Part shown: in pieces, positions 38,401 to 47,110 of the stretch | Layout of the letters: each line of letters opens with the position of its first letter | How positions within the stretch are numbered: the first letter of the stretch is position 1 | Source of the DNA: Sipunculus nudus | Lineage: Eukaryota; Annelida; Sipuncula; Golfingiida; Sipunculidae | Reading direction: 5' to 3' | DNA length: 64,000 nucleotides | NCBI GenBank assembly: GCA_026874595.1 | Contig: CM049309.1 | Location: forward strand, 15,090,076-15,154,075 | Made by a program: the position numbers and the translations under genes | Notes under the pieces: model-generated | What the model saw: only the letters and a program-made list of their open reading frames with translations | The model's database searches: none | What the model was told of the DNA's origin: nothing

Positions 38401-39587
38401 AAGATTGGGATGACCTTAATGTAGAGGTCACTGAGGAGGACATTAGAATGGCTCAGGAAGCAGCGAAACTTCTAAAAGAGAAGGGGACCAGAGAGGGGCA
38501 GGTAAGCATCTGTTATTGGGATCACAATCTTATACAACTGATTATGACAGTCAGATGTAAATGCTTTTACTATGAAGGTAATAATCCAGGCCATCAGCCA
38601 GTGATGCAGGACACCAGTTCAGACTTGCACTCAAGTTTACACTCAAATCCACTGTTTTTAGGACTTGGACTTAAGGGAAATGGACTCAGACTTGTACTCT
38701 GACTTAGAGGTAAGGACATGATAAATCAGGTCGAGTCCATCTTGAGTCTGGTAGAAAAAGAAAAGCTCTTTCAAAAACTATGACCTTAAGACTTACAAAT
38801 ATCTGATATACCAAGCTTAAACTGTGCATTAGGAGATAGATGCAGTTAAATATTAGGTAAAAAAAAACTGGTAAACTACCATAAAATACACAAATGATAA
38901 TCCAAAATTTTCATTTTAAATTTGGTTTAATAAGATGATTTGTATTGGACTCAGACTACTGGTATTGCTCATGTTCAAATAGCTCAGACTCTAGAAAGGT
39001 GGACTTGAACTTAGACCTCAAGGACACAAACTCAGGTGGCCTGGACTTTGTCTTGCTCTCAGAACTGGATTGTGTTGACTTGACTACATCACTGCTTAAA
39101 ATGTGATGTAACAAAGCATTGATATAATGATGCAGGTCTGTTTAATAAATTAGGGTAAAGATATCTAGAGGCACATGGGCTATAAAAGCTAATCAGTCAT
39201 AAATTATTTATTCAATCTTGGGACATCCTGTTCAAGGTGAGCACCAAAAACCCTTGGCACTCAAAACCTATTAAATGATCATAGCCTGGGTTGTTTCCCA
39301 ATAATTGATCTCTCAGTTATCATAATACTTTATTTTCAGTATTTGCAGACTTTTGAAAATGTTTTAATATGTTTATTTGACACTTTGAAATAAGTTTAAC
39401 AACATTACTTGATTAAAAATTATACTTACAGACGACGTAGATTTTGAAAGTTTATGATAAGTGCTATTATTTTCTGTGATGTCTAATACTCTGCCAGAAA
39501 TTTAATATGAAAGTAAAATCTGGCACAAGTATTTAGTTCATTTTAATATTTCAATTACAGGAAGATGACTGGGAAAACTGGGATTGA
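6493..39587 (+). CDS. BSDC1: BSD domain-containing protein 1, whole gene (9 coding exons)
   Basis: Coding exons are 6493-6503, 6619-6670, 32332-32436, 32814-32960, 34016-34186, 35135-35279, 36157-36855, 38383-38501 and 39561-39587. All introns are GT-AG, and the joined frame is open for 491 residues. Seen in order: a Trp-rich N-terminus (GSWWGGWLKAAKEK, residues 8-21), a helix with EFMKKDLTEF, the BSD domain at about 129-182 with FDAW and FWHRYFYRVHQ, a Ser/Thr/Pro/Ala-rich linker (about 211-440), and an acidic tail ending EDDWENWD. This is the order of vertebrate BSDC1 (about 430 residues); the extra length is in the linker. BSD domains are small three-helix folds also found in TFIIH p62 and synapse-associated proteins; the cellular role of BSDC1 is poorly defined. 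An in-frame TAA at 6478-6480 supports the start. Intron 2 is 25.7 kb and full of repeats. Confidence 0.95.
6619..6670 (+). CDS. BSDC1: BSDC1 exon 2
   Basis: Acceptor CATTTTAG|C, donor GAAG|GTAAGC. With the two bases from exon 1 it reads SNEEGSWWGGWLKAAKEK, matching the conserved BSDC1 N-terminus (WW-x2-WL-x3-KEK pattern). It ends in phase 0. Confidence 0.92.
6950..7306. mobile_element. Foldback/MULE-like MITE with 9-bp target duplication
   Basis: The left arm starting CATTCACTACGCTTC is matched by the right arm ending GAAGCGTAGTGAATG. The match continues inward for about 100 bp with a few differences, leaving a loop of about 160 bp. The flanks are GTTGCTGCC at 6941-6949 and again at 7307-7315. 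Long arms plus a 9-bp duplication fit Mutator-like or foldback elements. No coding capacity. It lies 280 bp into BSDC1 intron 2. Confidence 0.75.
7765..10056 (+). mobile_element. Family A Helentron/HINE-like element A1
   Basis: The head TTTTTAGCTCAGCTGA is followed by an imperfect hairpin partner. The tail has CAGCTGAGC (inverse of the head), the perfect palindrome TGACCCATGGGTCA at 10039-10052, and CTTG followed by T. The interior has AGGTCAAAGGTCAAGGTCAC steps. No helicase or Rep domain, so it is non-autonomous. Confidence 0.6.
10108..13408 (+). mobile_element. Family B Helitron-like element B2, split by a hAT insertion
   Basis: Starts TTGTATCCGCCAAAAC. The centre is a tandem array with a 279-280-bp period, each period made of two related halves that both centre on GGTGGCGCCACC (from about 12.02 to 13.1 kb). 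It ends GGCGGATACACGTAGTCG, a hairpin and CTAG. Central tandem cores inside a terminal frame are the design of the bivalve 'pearl' elements. A hAT element at 10331-11926 interrupts it. Confidence 0.7.
10331..11926. mobile_element. Non-autonomous hAT element
   Basis: The ends are CATGGTTGGG (left) and GCCAACCCTG (right); CAGGGTTGGC is a classic hAT terminus. The flanks are a perfect 8-bp duplication AAACCCAC at 10323-10330 and 11927-11934. Many copies of CCTAAAACC/GGTTTTAGG lie just inside both ends, like hAT subterminal transposase-binding repeats. A run of 32 C lies at 11454-11485. No transposase frame. Confidence 0.85.
13409..14284. repeat. Spacer with a GGGCCCACT-family fragment and a hAT-like end
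   Basis: 13640-13985 is homologous to 33598-33855 ('tatagctaaagat', 'ctattttcatcataatt' and 'gtctc' in the same order). Before it, 13560-13640 has palindromic ATATCGCGATA sequence ending CGCCCCAACCCTAAC, which resembles a hAT end. No gene seen. Confidence 0.45.
14285..14810 (+). repeat. Duplicated 3' part of a family B element (B3)
   Basis: Nearly identical to 12926-13408, down to the GGCGGATAC, the hairpin and terminal CTAG (14807-14810). The copy at 13 kb lacks about 30 bases present here (around 14440). It therefore looks like a duplication of the element's 3' part rather than a fresh insertion. Confidence 0.6.
14818..14946 (+). repeat. Family B 5' fragment (B4)
   Basis: Starts TTGTATCCGCCAAAAC eight bases after the CTAG of B3, so two family B ends abut. 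It stops abruptly at 'tgttcggg', where family A interior sequence begins. Confidence 0.6.
14947..16411 (+). mobile_element. Family A element A2, 5' truncated
   Basis: Begins inside the element: 'tagttacccatcatttagaa' matches A1 at about 8637. It carries about three 335-bp units ('ctgcagactggtgg...', 'ttttgagacctttaaagatg'). The tail has CTGAGC, AACCCATGGGTCAC and CTTG at 16408-16411. No head. Confidence 0.6.
16741..17130 (+). pseudogene. Non-LTR retrotransposon reverse transcriptase fragment
   Basis: 16756 onward reads DLDFSKAFDKVGHHILVQKL, the conserved RT block that reads LDFSKAFDKVPH in CR1/Jockey-type LINEs. After a gap and stops, 'VDTIKYLGVKFNKEL' and later pieces match the RT thumb region. 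Stops and a large internal deletion make it a dead fragment. Confidence 0.75.
17250..18046. mobile_element. Pogo/Tc1-like non-autonomous element
   Basis: The left end CAGTAGAGCGCCGTATTTCC is inverted at the right end (GGCGCTCTACTG), with TTTCCGAA steps inside both. TA flanks both ends (17248-17249, 18047-18048), as expected of Tc1/mariner/pogo insertion. The 797-bp body has no transposase frame. Confidence 0.8.
18780..20560 (+). repeat. Mixed degenerate repeats in BSDC1 intron 2
   Basis: 18796-19075 is one family A 335-bp unit. A lone GTGGCGCCACC lies at 19652. A 32-bp unit (ACTCAGTGCAGCCAGG...) repeats two to three times at about 20394-20468. No gene seen. Confidence 0.5.
20560..23222 (+). 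mobile_element. Family D tandem element, interrupted by B5
   Basis: Two units of about 124 bp at 20.56-20.83 kb come first. Then about three units with a period of about 330 bp (palindrome variants at about 21083, 21413 and 21746) contain 'agtactgtgagcattacaag' and 'gtggccttgaccttgaatat'. The same family resumes at 22939 after B5 and ends near 23222 with ATCTAGTTTT. Confidence 0.55.
21760..22938 (+). mobile_element. Family B Helitron-like element B5
   Basis: Starts TTGTATCTGCCAAAAC. It holds paired core units with palindrome variants at 22070, 22218, 22346, 22497, 22628 and 22775, then a hairpin (GTAGTTG/CGACTAC region) and CTAG at 22935-22938. The host reads 'cacctgttatt' before and 'cttttacttg' after; the uninterrupted host at 21.41 kb joins these directly. 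Confidence 0.7.
23223..25340. other. Intron 2 segment with no recognised gene
   Basis: It contains an unassigned + strand open frame (23992-24633) and two degenerate GGTGGYRCCACC units at about 24670-24880. The rest is unclassified. Confidence 0.45.
23992..24633 (+). other. Unassigned 213-codon open frame
   Basis: The longest open frame outside the two genes and their exons apart from BSDC1 exon 7. The translation is Cys/Trp-containing with no domain or repeat I recognise, and no splice or promoter context is visible. It lies in sense inside BSDC1 intron 2. It could be a decayed mobile-element frame or chance. Confidence 0.2.
25340..25675 (+). repeat. RTE-type 3' tail repeat, copy 1
   Basis: Contains 'gaatgcaagcctct', 'ctggatcatgtg', 'tgaaaatttcatgagatt' and 'gttatgagcaaac', ending in ACACAC. 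This order is typical of the 3' ends of RTE-clade LINEs and the SINEs they move. Homologous copies lie near 35.74 and 58.48 kb. Confidence 0.6.
26044..26440 (+). mobile_element. Family A element A3 (5' part only)
   Basis: The head TTTTTAGCTCAGCTGAC is followed by ATCATCTGAGCTATAG, which can pair with it. 'ttggacctacgaatctgaaa' and 'gatattaaggaaaaacctc' follow. Similarity to the copy at 29.28 kb stops near 26440; no tail. Confidence 0.6.
27139..27865 (+). repeat. Family C hairpin-headed repeat, copy 1
   Basis: The head TGTCTCCCC...GGGGAGAC forms an 8-bp stem. The body has GTGACCTTGACC steps and 'ctccaaaattt', and ends near 'gcccataggggggaga'. Shares its design with 28662-28985. Confidence 0.5.
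28662..28985 (+). repeat. Family C hairpin-headed repeat, copy 2
   Basis: The head is TTTGTCTCCCCTCCCATTGG with GGGGAGAC nearby. A shorter body with GGTGACCTTGACC ends near 'cctatagggaaaagaaac'. A 16-bp unit 'aggccataattgaaat' is repeated at about 28865-28897. Confidence 0.5.
29277..31972 (+). mobile_element. Family A element A4 with internal duplication
   Basis: Has the head hairpin at 29277, the tail CAGCTGAGC at 31942, GACCCATGGGTC, and CTTA followed by TTTT. Two related inner units begin near 29450 and 30124 ('cagttagatgt', 'ctaccatgcc', 'gatatta'). From 30.9 to 31.9 kb it is AT-rich and lacks close matches elsewhere here. Confidence 0.6.
32332..32436 (+). CDS. BSDC1: BSDC1 exon 3
   Basis: 35 codons, phase 0 at both ends; acceptor TTTTTCCAG, donor CTTACA|GTATGT. 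It encodes the conserved helix with AIEFMKKDLTEFGNVVQ. The donor is copied about eight more times just downstream in a 20-bp tandem repeat. Confidence 0.93.
32437..32625 (+). repeat. 20-bp minisatellite seeded by the exon 3 splice donor
   Basis: Unit GTATGTATCGTAATCTGACA. GTAT starts fall at 32437, 32457, 32477, 32497, 32517, 32542, 32562, 32582 and 32602. The first is the real donor of exon 3. Several later units keep ACAGTATGTA or ACAGTATGCA, so they are donor-like. Confidence 0.9.
32814..32960 (+). CDS. BSDC1: BSDC1 exon 4
   Basis: 49 codons, phase 0 at both ends; acceptor AATTTTAG|CAA, donor GCAAAG|GTTAGT. It encodes a KKMKDGMSSVFKGISKAL segment and ends PVYSRAK. The last 21 coding bases plus the GT (32940-32962) are the first unit of the minisatellite that fills the start of intron 4. 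Confidence 0.92.
32940..33292 (+). repeat. 31-38-bp minisatellite seeded by the exon 4 end and donor
   Basis: About 11-12 diverged units of CAGTCTACAGCAGAGCAAAG plus GTAGGTGAGC-type sequence, starting near 32942, 32980, 33012, 33044, 33076, 33109, 33140, 33171, 33203, 33235, 33251 and 33285. The first unit is the coding end of exon 4. Confidence 0.9.
33312..33855. mobile_element. Terminal-inverted-repeat MITE (GGGCCCACT family)
   Basis: The left end GGGCCCACTTGAAAATTTGA is matched by the inverse of the right end (GGGCCCACTAGAAAATGTGA). About 540 bp, non-coding. No clean target duplication seen. A partial second copy lies at 13640-13985. Confidence 0.7.
34016..34186 (+). CDS. BSDC1: BSDC1 exon 5 (first half of BSD domain)
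   Basis: 57 codons, phase 0; acceptor ACTTTTAG|GCA, donor CAAATG|GTTTGT. It encodes DPETYLTEPPGP, then FDAWKVDLNLDEKKGDISEL and VRALYTQM. These are the pre-BSD segment and the first BSD helices, very close to the vertebrate family pattern (EEKKGEISELL, IRALYTKMVP). Confidence 0.95.
35135..35279 (+). CDS. BSDC1: BSDC1 exon 6 (second half of BSD domain)
   Basis: Acceptor TTTTTACAG|GTG, donor GATGAAG|GTCAGT, ending in phase 1. It completes the BSD domain with HANFWHRYFYRVHQLQLDEA; the FW and YFY aromatics are the domain's defining residues. A basic/acidic helix and AWDE follow. Confidence 0.95.
35735..36062 (+). repeat. RTE-type 3' tail repeat, copy 2
   Basis: In BSDC1 intron 6: 'ctagaaatctgcattctaag', 'gcaccaaaatttaatt', 'gattctgttcatgatt', 'gttgtgaacaaacaaac', and 'ccttcctggcagaggc', a common RTE tail end. 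It stops about 95 bp before exon 7. Confidence 0.65.
36157..36855 (+). CDS. BSDC1: BSDC1 exon 7 (Ser/Thr/Pro-rich linker)
   Basis: 699 bases, entered in phase 1 from TTTACAG. It opens DEWGDGEDGSSSPKSSP and continues as a Ser/Thr/Ala/Pro-rich, probably disordered linker with many SP/TP sites that could be phosphorylated. The donor is CTAAAG|GTGAGA; the frame stays open about 70 bases past it before a TAA, so an unspliced form would end early. Linker composition is conserved in the family, its sequence is not. Confidence 0.9.
36856..38382 (+). other. BSDC1 intron 7
   Basis: 1.5 kb, no mobile element clearly recognised. The stretch 37550-37760 is slightly GC-richer with no identifiable exon. 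Confidence 0.5.
38383..38501 (+). CDS. BSDC1: BSDC1 exon 8 (acidic C-terminal region)
   Basis: Acceptor TTTTCCCCTCAG|AG, donor GGGCAG|GTAAGC, ending in phase 0. It encodes TTSLDEDWDDLNVEVTEEDI and RMAQEAAKLLKEKG. This matches the family's C-terminal acidic element (SEDWE...MTEEEVQMA in vertebrates). Confidence 0.93.
38502..39560 (+). other. BSDC1 intron 8
   Basis: About 1.06 kb. 38600-39080 has loose repeats of GGACTTGGACTTAAG/GACTCAGACT type, a degenerate minisatellite. No other feature seen. Confidence 0.4.
39561..39587 (+). CDS. BSDC1: BSDC1 exon 9 (terminal coding exon)
   Basis: Acceptor CAATTACAG, then eight codons EDDWENWD and a TGA stop at 39585-39587. The vertebrate protein ends with the same kind of EDVEWEDWE tail, so this tiny exon is well supported despite its 27 bases. 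Confidence 0.9.
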   Translation, partial: EDDWENWD

Positions 39588-39804
39588 AGAGGGACAGAAG
39601 CAATATGGATATGGACAGATACCAGGGCTATGACTTTGGCAATACTGCACTCCGTATGGGGGAAGAATGTGGCACGTTAATATAACACACATAACATTAC
39701 AGAACACACTGAGACTGGGGCATACTGAGGTTCTAATACCACTTGTCTGTGGTGTAGAAAGAATATAAGAATTCTTAGAATATAAATGCCTGGAAAACTA
39801 TATA

Positions 39805-39988
39805 CAGTGAAACCTCGTTTTGTCTAAGGTGAAGGGACCCTCAGAAAACTTCGACACATCTGAGGTTTGACACAAGGGGGTTTTATTTGGTAATAATTTA
39901 ACTGGAGTTGTCCAGAATATTGAGTCTGTAACTTCGACATAAGCGAGATATTCGACTTAAGCGAGTTCCACACAATGATGTTTCACTG
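39805..39988. mobile_element. Pogo/Tc1-like MITE in BSDC1 3' flank
   Basis: The ends CAGTGAAACCTCG and the inverse CAGTGAAACATCA are each flanked by TA. 184 bp, with CGACTTAAGCGAG steps and no coding capacity. It lies 218 bases past the BSDC1 stop, before the first AATAAA, so it is probably in the 3' UTR. Confidence 0.75.
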
Positions 39989-42900
39989 TACATGTTAGCA
40001 TAAATTATATTTATATATAAATATATATAAATATAGATATAGATACAAACAAACACATGCAAACTTGCACATTCAACCTTGGACCAATACAATATCATCT
40101 ACATATATCTAAAAATACTATGGAAATAGCATTTTTAAATATGATAAGGGTGCACCACCTACAGATACGATGTTAATAACTTATTTGAAATCTTTATGGT
40201 GGTAACTGTGGTGTATTTAATACCTATATATTATGAACTTAACGACCCTTGCCTGTGATGACACAACCCTATGCTATATGCACCTTAACCCCTGTGTGAC
40301 AATACACTTATATTAAGACACGCATACCTACCCACAGTTAGACCATATACAAAAAATTATTGATCTATAGACACTGGAAACAAAAAAAATTTGTGCAAGC
40401 AGGCAAATTATTTTTCTTTTTTTTTTATTTACTGCTCAAGACATTACATTGTCTTGCTTTGAAAATAAATAAATGTTTAAATGTTGAAATGGTGTATATG
40501 ATCACTACAAGATTTAGTCCAAAATTCCATACCTTTAAGAATTATTTTGGGGAAATTGTGCTTTAGCACAAATAAGCAACATTACCAAGGGCCTGGTCTT
40601 CATTTGCAAAAAAAAAACAAATAAAATATTAATTTTGATCCATGATAAATGGGGGAGATTTTTATACGGTATGGCCTTACAGGTTTTTGCATTATTATAA
40701 TATTGTTCTTAGATTTGAAAATTTTTGCAATTTCATCGACTTAAACAAATTTTAATTTTGAATTGAAAAACCTGTTAAATGCAGCTTTTGCTCTACATTT
40801 TGCCCAGCCACTTTTGTAGAGATATTTTGGTAGGAATTTTTCTGTATCATACCATGCAAGTTGATGCTTTGTAAGCTGGAGCTTCCTAACATTTTTCAAG
40901 GATTAAGTCTTATTACTGATGTATGTTTTGCTTGAATGTTTTCATGTGTTCCTCATTCCTGCAGATATGTATTATAGCTACAGTGTAGTCAGATAGTTTT
41001 GTGCATTATTGGGAATTTTGGTGCAAATAATTATCAAAATCTTTCAGAATTCTCCTACAGTATTGCCTATTGATGTTTCTTTGTTGTGAATCCAAGTATG
41101 TTCCCTAAGAATGAAGACGTACCACTTTGTGACATTTAAGGTGATCAGTTACTTATAAAATGATACTCTTTGATTGGAAGAGGGACCAACCAAGCAATTA
41201 TATGAACTATGAAGAAGCAAGAGAAATAAATCAAATTGCTCTCATAACAAAACAATGATACCTTAGTATTTTCCAGTAAGTTTCCTTAGCACTGAAACAC
41301 CTGTTTGAACTTTGAGACCTTTGCAAGGTCTGAAATGTCTCTGCCATATGACCGTGCAGATAAAACTATGTTTAATGCATATAACCTTTGATACTGTAGT
41401 CTGTTCCACATTGGTCTACCCATTGAAATTTGGCATTATTTTCATAAACCAGCAGATTAATTCAAAATGGTATGCTGCAATGAAGGAATGAGACATAGGC
41501 CTAATTAACTATGTTGAAATTGAAGCAATACCTTGCTAACTATTGAAGTAATGCAATGGTAAACAGTCTGGTTTTTTTTCCCAACATATGAACCCTCTTT
41601 AGAAAGGTCAAAATCATATACTTGAAAAACTGCACTTTAAAGCGCCTAATTGGTTGTTACGCGTCATAAATAATCTAAAATGTGTAACTATCAAAAAGAG
41701 GCTGCCAACCCATCATAGACACCATGTCACTTGGCCACAGGTTTCAGAAGAAACAGAAAGTTGAAAAATGTAAATGTAGGTTTTGTTTTGAAGTTTAACA
41801 CCTCATATATGGCTGTTTGTGTCTCTTCAGCTTTACTGTCATAGTCTGCCATACTTTTCAAGTTTAAAAGATAATGCCAAATTCAATGGGCAACTACTGG
41901 TGGAACTGAACTTTTTATCTACAGGTATACAATCATGTTTTTTTTTTGTGTTTTATATTCTTGAGCTTAATACTTGGCTGCTTTTGGTGTTTCTGTAACC
42001 TTTGACCTTCCACTTGGGTAGGGAAAAACTATGGTGTTATAAAGATTTAATCACATACATTTGATGGTTCACTGGCTTTAACTGTTAGGCTCAAAAAGAA
42101 CACTAGATATGCTGAGTAAGCTCAGTTGCTGATAAGAGGTCAGGTTTTACATTTATGTGCATTCCAAATATGTAATATGAAAATCAGTTTTTCATAAATT
42201 TCTGCCCAAAAGTGCTGACATGCTTTAATAAACTACACATGAAGTTTATATGGAATTTGCAATGTAATGCTGAATGTAGGGAATGCTTGCTTGAGATCAG
42301 TGATACTCTCAGTGCACTTACATATTTGTTTTAACATGAATGGACTAGGATGATGCATCATGGGTAATGTTATTGCTGATTAAGTTTTATAATTATACTG
42401 TAGCAAAAAATGTCATGTAACAAACATCATTTGCCTTGATAAATCTAAAAAATCAAGTCTACCGGTTCAAATTAAACACCCATGCAGATATGGCATATGT
42501 ATGAAAATTGGTCAGAGTGAACATCAAAGAAGCAATTGACAGAGAGATATACCTCTTTAGACTTCAGCAGTTCTGGTAAAACTTTTAGTTTATGAAATTT
42601 CTGAATATAATCCATCTCATCAAACTTTCTCCTTCTGGTCTACCAATCTGATTATCATCAGCCTCATTTACACACAAAATATAGACCACACCAGGCCCAA
42701 ACATGCTACATCTGGGCCAAATGCACTAGATTTTGGGTTTGGAGCAGTCTATACGTATACTAGACCAGCAAATTCAGGTGGGTCTAAATTCTAGCGTCTG
42801 GTAGACTGCGCTTAGAGTACACTGGCTTGTGTGTGTAAATAGAACTGAAGTGGCCTGCTCTAGATCTAGCACTACCCACTACTACTACTCCATGCGGGCA

Positions 42901-43565
42901 ATGGAAGAACAAAATTAGATCTCACAAGAATTTTGCTAAAGGCTGTGTAAATTGTATAAGGTTAAATTTGCTCTGCCATTGGTGCATACTATCTTTTCTC
43001 AGTAGTTTAGACTTGCTAACTGGTCACTATCCAAAGAACTGTCCAAATAGGTAACTAATCCACAACCTGTCAATACCAGCACCTTGGCTATGGCAAGAAC
43101 CTGCAACTTACCAGGTGCATGATGACATTAAACAAAGAGGTGCCAGAAGTAAAGTATATACTCCTTTACAGAATACAGCTTCATACTAACAAGCCACTTT
43201 ACAGTTTTGCTTTCAGAGACCTTTATTCAGCAAACTGTTCATGCTATTTCAATTTAATGAATAATAAACAAGACAAAGAACCAATCAGGTTACTCATGTA
43301 TAGTTGTTCTAAGCACCTGCTTGAGCACATCTGGTGCGGTTTTGAGACAAACATTGAACATTGCAGGGAGGGCATAGAAAATCTAACAATCACATAAAGA
43401 TATATAAATCTGTCCCATTTCTGGTGCATTGGTTCTTGTTCAGATGCTGTGTGTATTGTTTACATTCAGTTTGTTAGATTTAATTGGCACTTGTGATTTT
43501 GGCCTAAACACTTGCAGCTTGTTCATTATTCATGAAATAGATGTCAGAGCTGCAGACTGCATCAA

Positions 43566-43667
43566 GGTCTCTGAAAATGTAGCTGTCTGTGGCTTGATAG
43601 TGTGGAAAAAATAGAAGGTCTCTGAAAATGTAGCTGTCTGTGGCTTGATAGTGTGGAGAAAATAGAA
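43566..43667. repeat. 51-bp tandem duplication
   Basis: The unit starting GGTCTCTGAAAATGTAGCTG occurs twice head to tail with one visible base difference, so it looks recent. Confidence 0.85.
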
Positions 43668-46583
43668 TATTGATCACATGATTGGTGGAGCGTCATTTTG
43701 ACATATCAGTCAGGTGGCTATATTATTTTATTTTTTATTTGTCTTTTGTGTTGAAAGTGAAAGGATATAATATTTTTTATATCACTGGTTTAATAAAATT
43801 ATGAATATTCAGTATTTGTAGTCAGATATTAAAACCTGTGACCCTCATGTACTGTGTTTGATGTATAGACTTTTGACTCAACCAAATATACATTCCGGAG
43901 TTTCTTAAAGATATTCAAACTATCACATTTATTTCTCTTAATCATGCATTAAACAGGGCTATCGAAATATTGAAGCAGATTCTATATGCCAAAAAGACAA
44001 AATTGGTCATTTCAGGTTTCTCTAGACATCAGTGTACCTTTCGACATTTTATCTCCACAGAATCTGTTTTAATTAACTGCTGTTGGGATTATTACAGAGT
44101 GATGCATCAGTGCATCCTAAAAATTACTACTATTTGCTAAAGAGTTGTCATGAGATGCTCACTATGCTAAATATTGACAAATATACTACTTCTACACATT
44201 TCTGTACATTCAGCTTAAAATTCAATAAATAAAGCACAAGAAAGGCTGATTTTGTTTTACTTTAGTACAAGGGAGGTCACCAAGTTTTGTACATGTGCCT
44301 TCCATGAAATATATTTTGAAGTCTCCAATATTTTTGTAAGGTAAAGATGTTAAGTAGGTTAAACAATGAAATGTGTTATACCAGTGATGAGTAAAAACAG
44401 TGTTCTGTAGATTAAGTTGTTATAAATAAACACTGTATATACTTAACAGTCAAGCATTTTAATATTATACATTGGAGCCTTTATAGTACGGACAGTATGA
44501 TTGCATCTTGGTGTTTATTTTTAATTGGTGTACTCATATATTGAGAGACAAGCTTTAAATATTCAGTAGAGCTTCCACATTATAGACACTAATTGCATCT
44601 GGGTGTTTTCATTTAATATAGAAGCGCTCATATTAGAAAGGTTCTGACCTCCTATGCCTGTGTCTCACAGGGCTGCCTTAAGTGTTCATAAAAGAAAGAT
44701 CCCTCTATTTCTCACAAGAATATGACAGGTGTCAGTAATAGAAATGTGCCCATAACAGAGAGGTGTCCAGCAGGATAGGTTTCATAAAGTATTGTTGCTA
44801 TGGTCAATGTAATAATAAATTTCTGAATTTCATGCATTTCAACTTATTTGTATAATACAAGTGTTGTTTCATTGAAAGTAGCGGGGAGAAAACTGACCTA
44901 ACAGAAGAAATTTTTGTCCAGGTCTATGATTTGTCATATTAAGGTATTTTTTTTTTGCTAGAATCCTTTCGATTTGCCATGAAAATTTTTACTATTCTTC
45001 TGCATAATCATCAAATTTCTTTACTTAACACTAGCATTATCCATTGCATTTTAATCTGTGTAATTAACACCCATTCAAGAGGTAGTTGTCATACCGTAGA
45101 TAGGAATGGAATTGTATGCAATGCAATTTGAACATTTGTCTTATGAAATGACATCATCAGTGTTTACTCTGTAAGCCTTATGCATCATATTCCAAAGAAA
45201 AAAATATTTGATGCTGAAATTGTACACTGTACACAAGAAATGGGATGAAACACCTTATAAGATATGATAAAGAACACGCTCCTCTTTTGGAGTATCAGTG
45301 AAGTGTACTAAATACTGTATATGAGTTGTTGTTAAGCTGTGTTTCCATGTGCGTGTAAATGCATGAACTGGCAAATGTACATATTGGTTCAGTGGTTCTT
45401 ACAGGTATCTTTAAAAAAAGATGGTGAAATAAAAAGATGGTGGAATGACATTTCACTCTGAATCTCTCAAGTTCACGCAGACCCTATGCTTGAAAATCCG
45501 TCATGCGGTGAATTTCATGCATATACGCATATACTCTGACAGACACATGGAAACACCCCGGTAACAAAATCATGTGAGCCATTTTTCACGCATATGCGCA
45601 CACATGGAAACTCAGCTTTAATGTGAAAACTGACTGACTTGTGTCTGTATTTCTGTGGGTGAAGGGTGGACAAACAATGTCTGTCATGTAAGCGCTGGGT
45701 ATAAAAATTACAAAGCAAGGGGTATAACAGTGGGTAAAAACATCACATAGTCAGAGGGATATTACTTTTTGTTATGTTGCTGTATGAATAAAGCTAATGA
45801 AATATTATCTTATTTATGAATCATCTGTTATTTGTTGAAGAGCTGGTGTGCTTGTGTGAAATGAAAGGTATATTGTTTTAGCTAGTCCCCTCCAGAGGTC
45901 TCCACTGGGCTAAGATTTTCCTTCTGCCACACACTGGGCACTATCGGCCTCACAAGAGTACGACTCTGCTGGTTAGGGATTTTTGGGCTTCAAAATCTGC
46001 AGCCCACAATGCACTGGGGCTTCTACATGCATATATGGTGTGGATATATATGTAGTGAAGAGGGTAATGTTGTTCATTCAAGTAAGTTGGATAAGAATTG
46101 TTTTAAAGCAAATTGCATAGACATGGGTGTTTTTGTGGTAAGGACTTCACAGAATAAGTAATAATGCAGATGCAGATTGTAAGCATGCAGGTGTGAAATG
46201 TAAACAGGTGTTGTTTCCTTTAAATTTAACAAACTTTTATTTTAAAGTTTGACAGCTGAAATAAGTAGTTGCAGCCATCCCTCTGTGTTAAACTGGAAGA
46301 GGTCAATGTACTAATAGAGATGGATTTGTTTTCGTTTTTCAGCATAGAACAGACTGAATTCCCTGTCCAGTTAACATGTTTGTTCACTTTAATTGCACTG
46401 GCATAACAAGTGTTCCTTCCTGGACAACTGCATATCAGGCTATAACTAACTATATATACATGCATGATATGTATTTACATATACTTTTACCTCAAGCACT
46501 GACCAAGGTCATAATCAGGAAACATGTAAAATGTGAAATATATACATTTTTTGTCAAATACTTTTATGCCTAAATCAAAATGG

Positions 46584-47110
46584 TTTTTAGCTTGGCATAC
46601 TGTAAGTCATCTGAGCTATAGTATAGCGATCACTCTTTGTCCGTCCAGCTGTTTGTCGATTAACAGGGAACACACACCGCTGGACCTAGAATCTTCCAAC
46701 TTGGCATGCAGAGAGGTCCATGAAAAATCTTCTTAAAAACCTGAAATTAGGTCTCTGTTACCCACATCCTCCAAGCTATGGGGCTCAGAAGTACCCCCCA
46801 GAATTATAGAAAATTTGATACAAAAGCTCAAGTACCGGAACAACTAATGCATTGATCACCATGATTCTTTGCATGCCTATTAATCTGAAGTGATTCATCA
46901 GTTTCTGCAGACTGATGGCACCACCTGTATTTTTTCAATATTTTATGCATTTTATTCTCTATTTTTGAGACCTTCAAAGATGGGGCCATCTGTTAACAGG
47001 GCACAGGTCGTAACCACTGGGCCTAGAATCTTCTAACTTGACATACAGGTAGGTCCATGAAAAGTCTCATAGTAAACCTGAAATTGGGTCTTTGTTACCC
47101 ATATCCTCCA
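46584..47110 (+). mobile_element. Family A element A5, diverged head, no tail
   Basis: TTTTTAGCTTGGC...AAGTCATCTGAGCTATAG, then 'gatcactctttgtccg' and one to two 335-bp units with GATGGCACCACC at 46915. Similarity stops near 47110. Confidence 0.55.

Larger units (their letters stand above)
39588..46500 (+). other. BSDC1 3' UTR and downstream flank
   Basis: AT-rich DNA with few interspersed repeats. The first AATAAA signals after the stop are at 40464-40469 and 40620-40625; another lies near 45788. A pogo-like element sits at 39805-39988. A 51-bp unit is duplicated at 43566-43667. I saw no further gene: all open frames are short and unlike any family I recognise. Where the transcript ends cannot be told. 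Confidence 0.45.
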
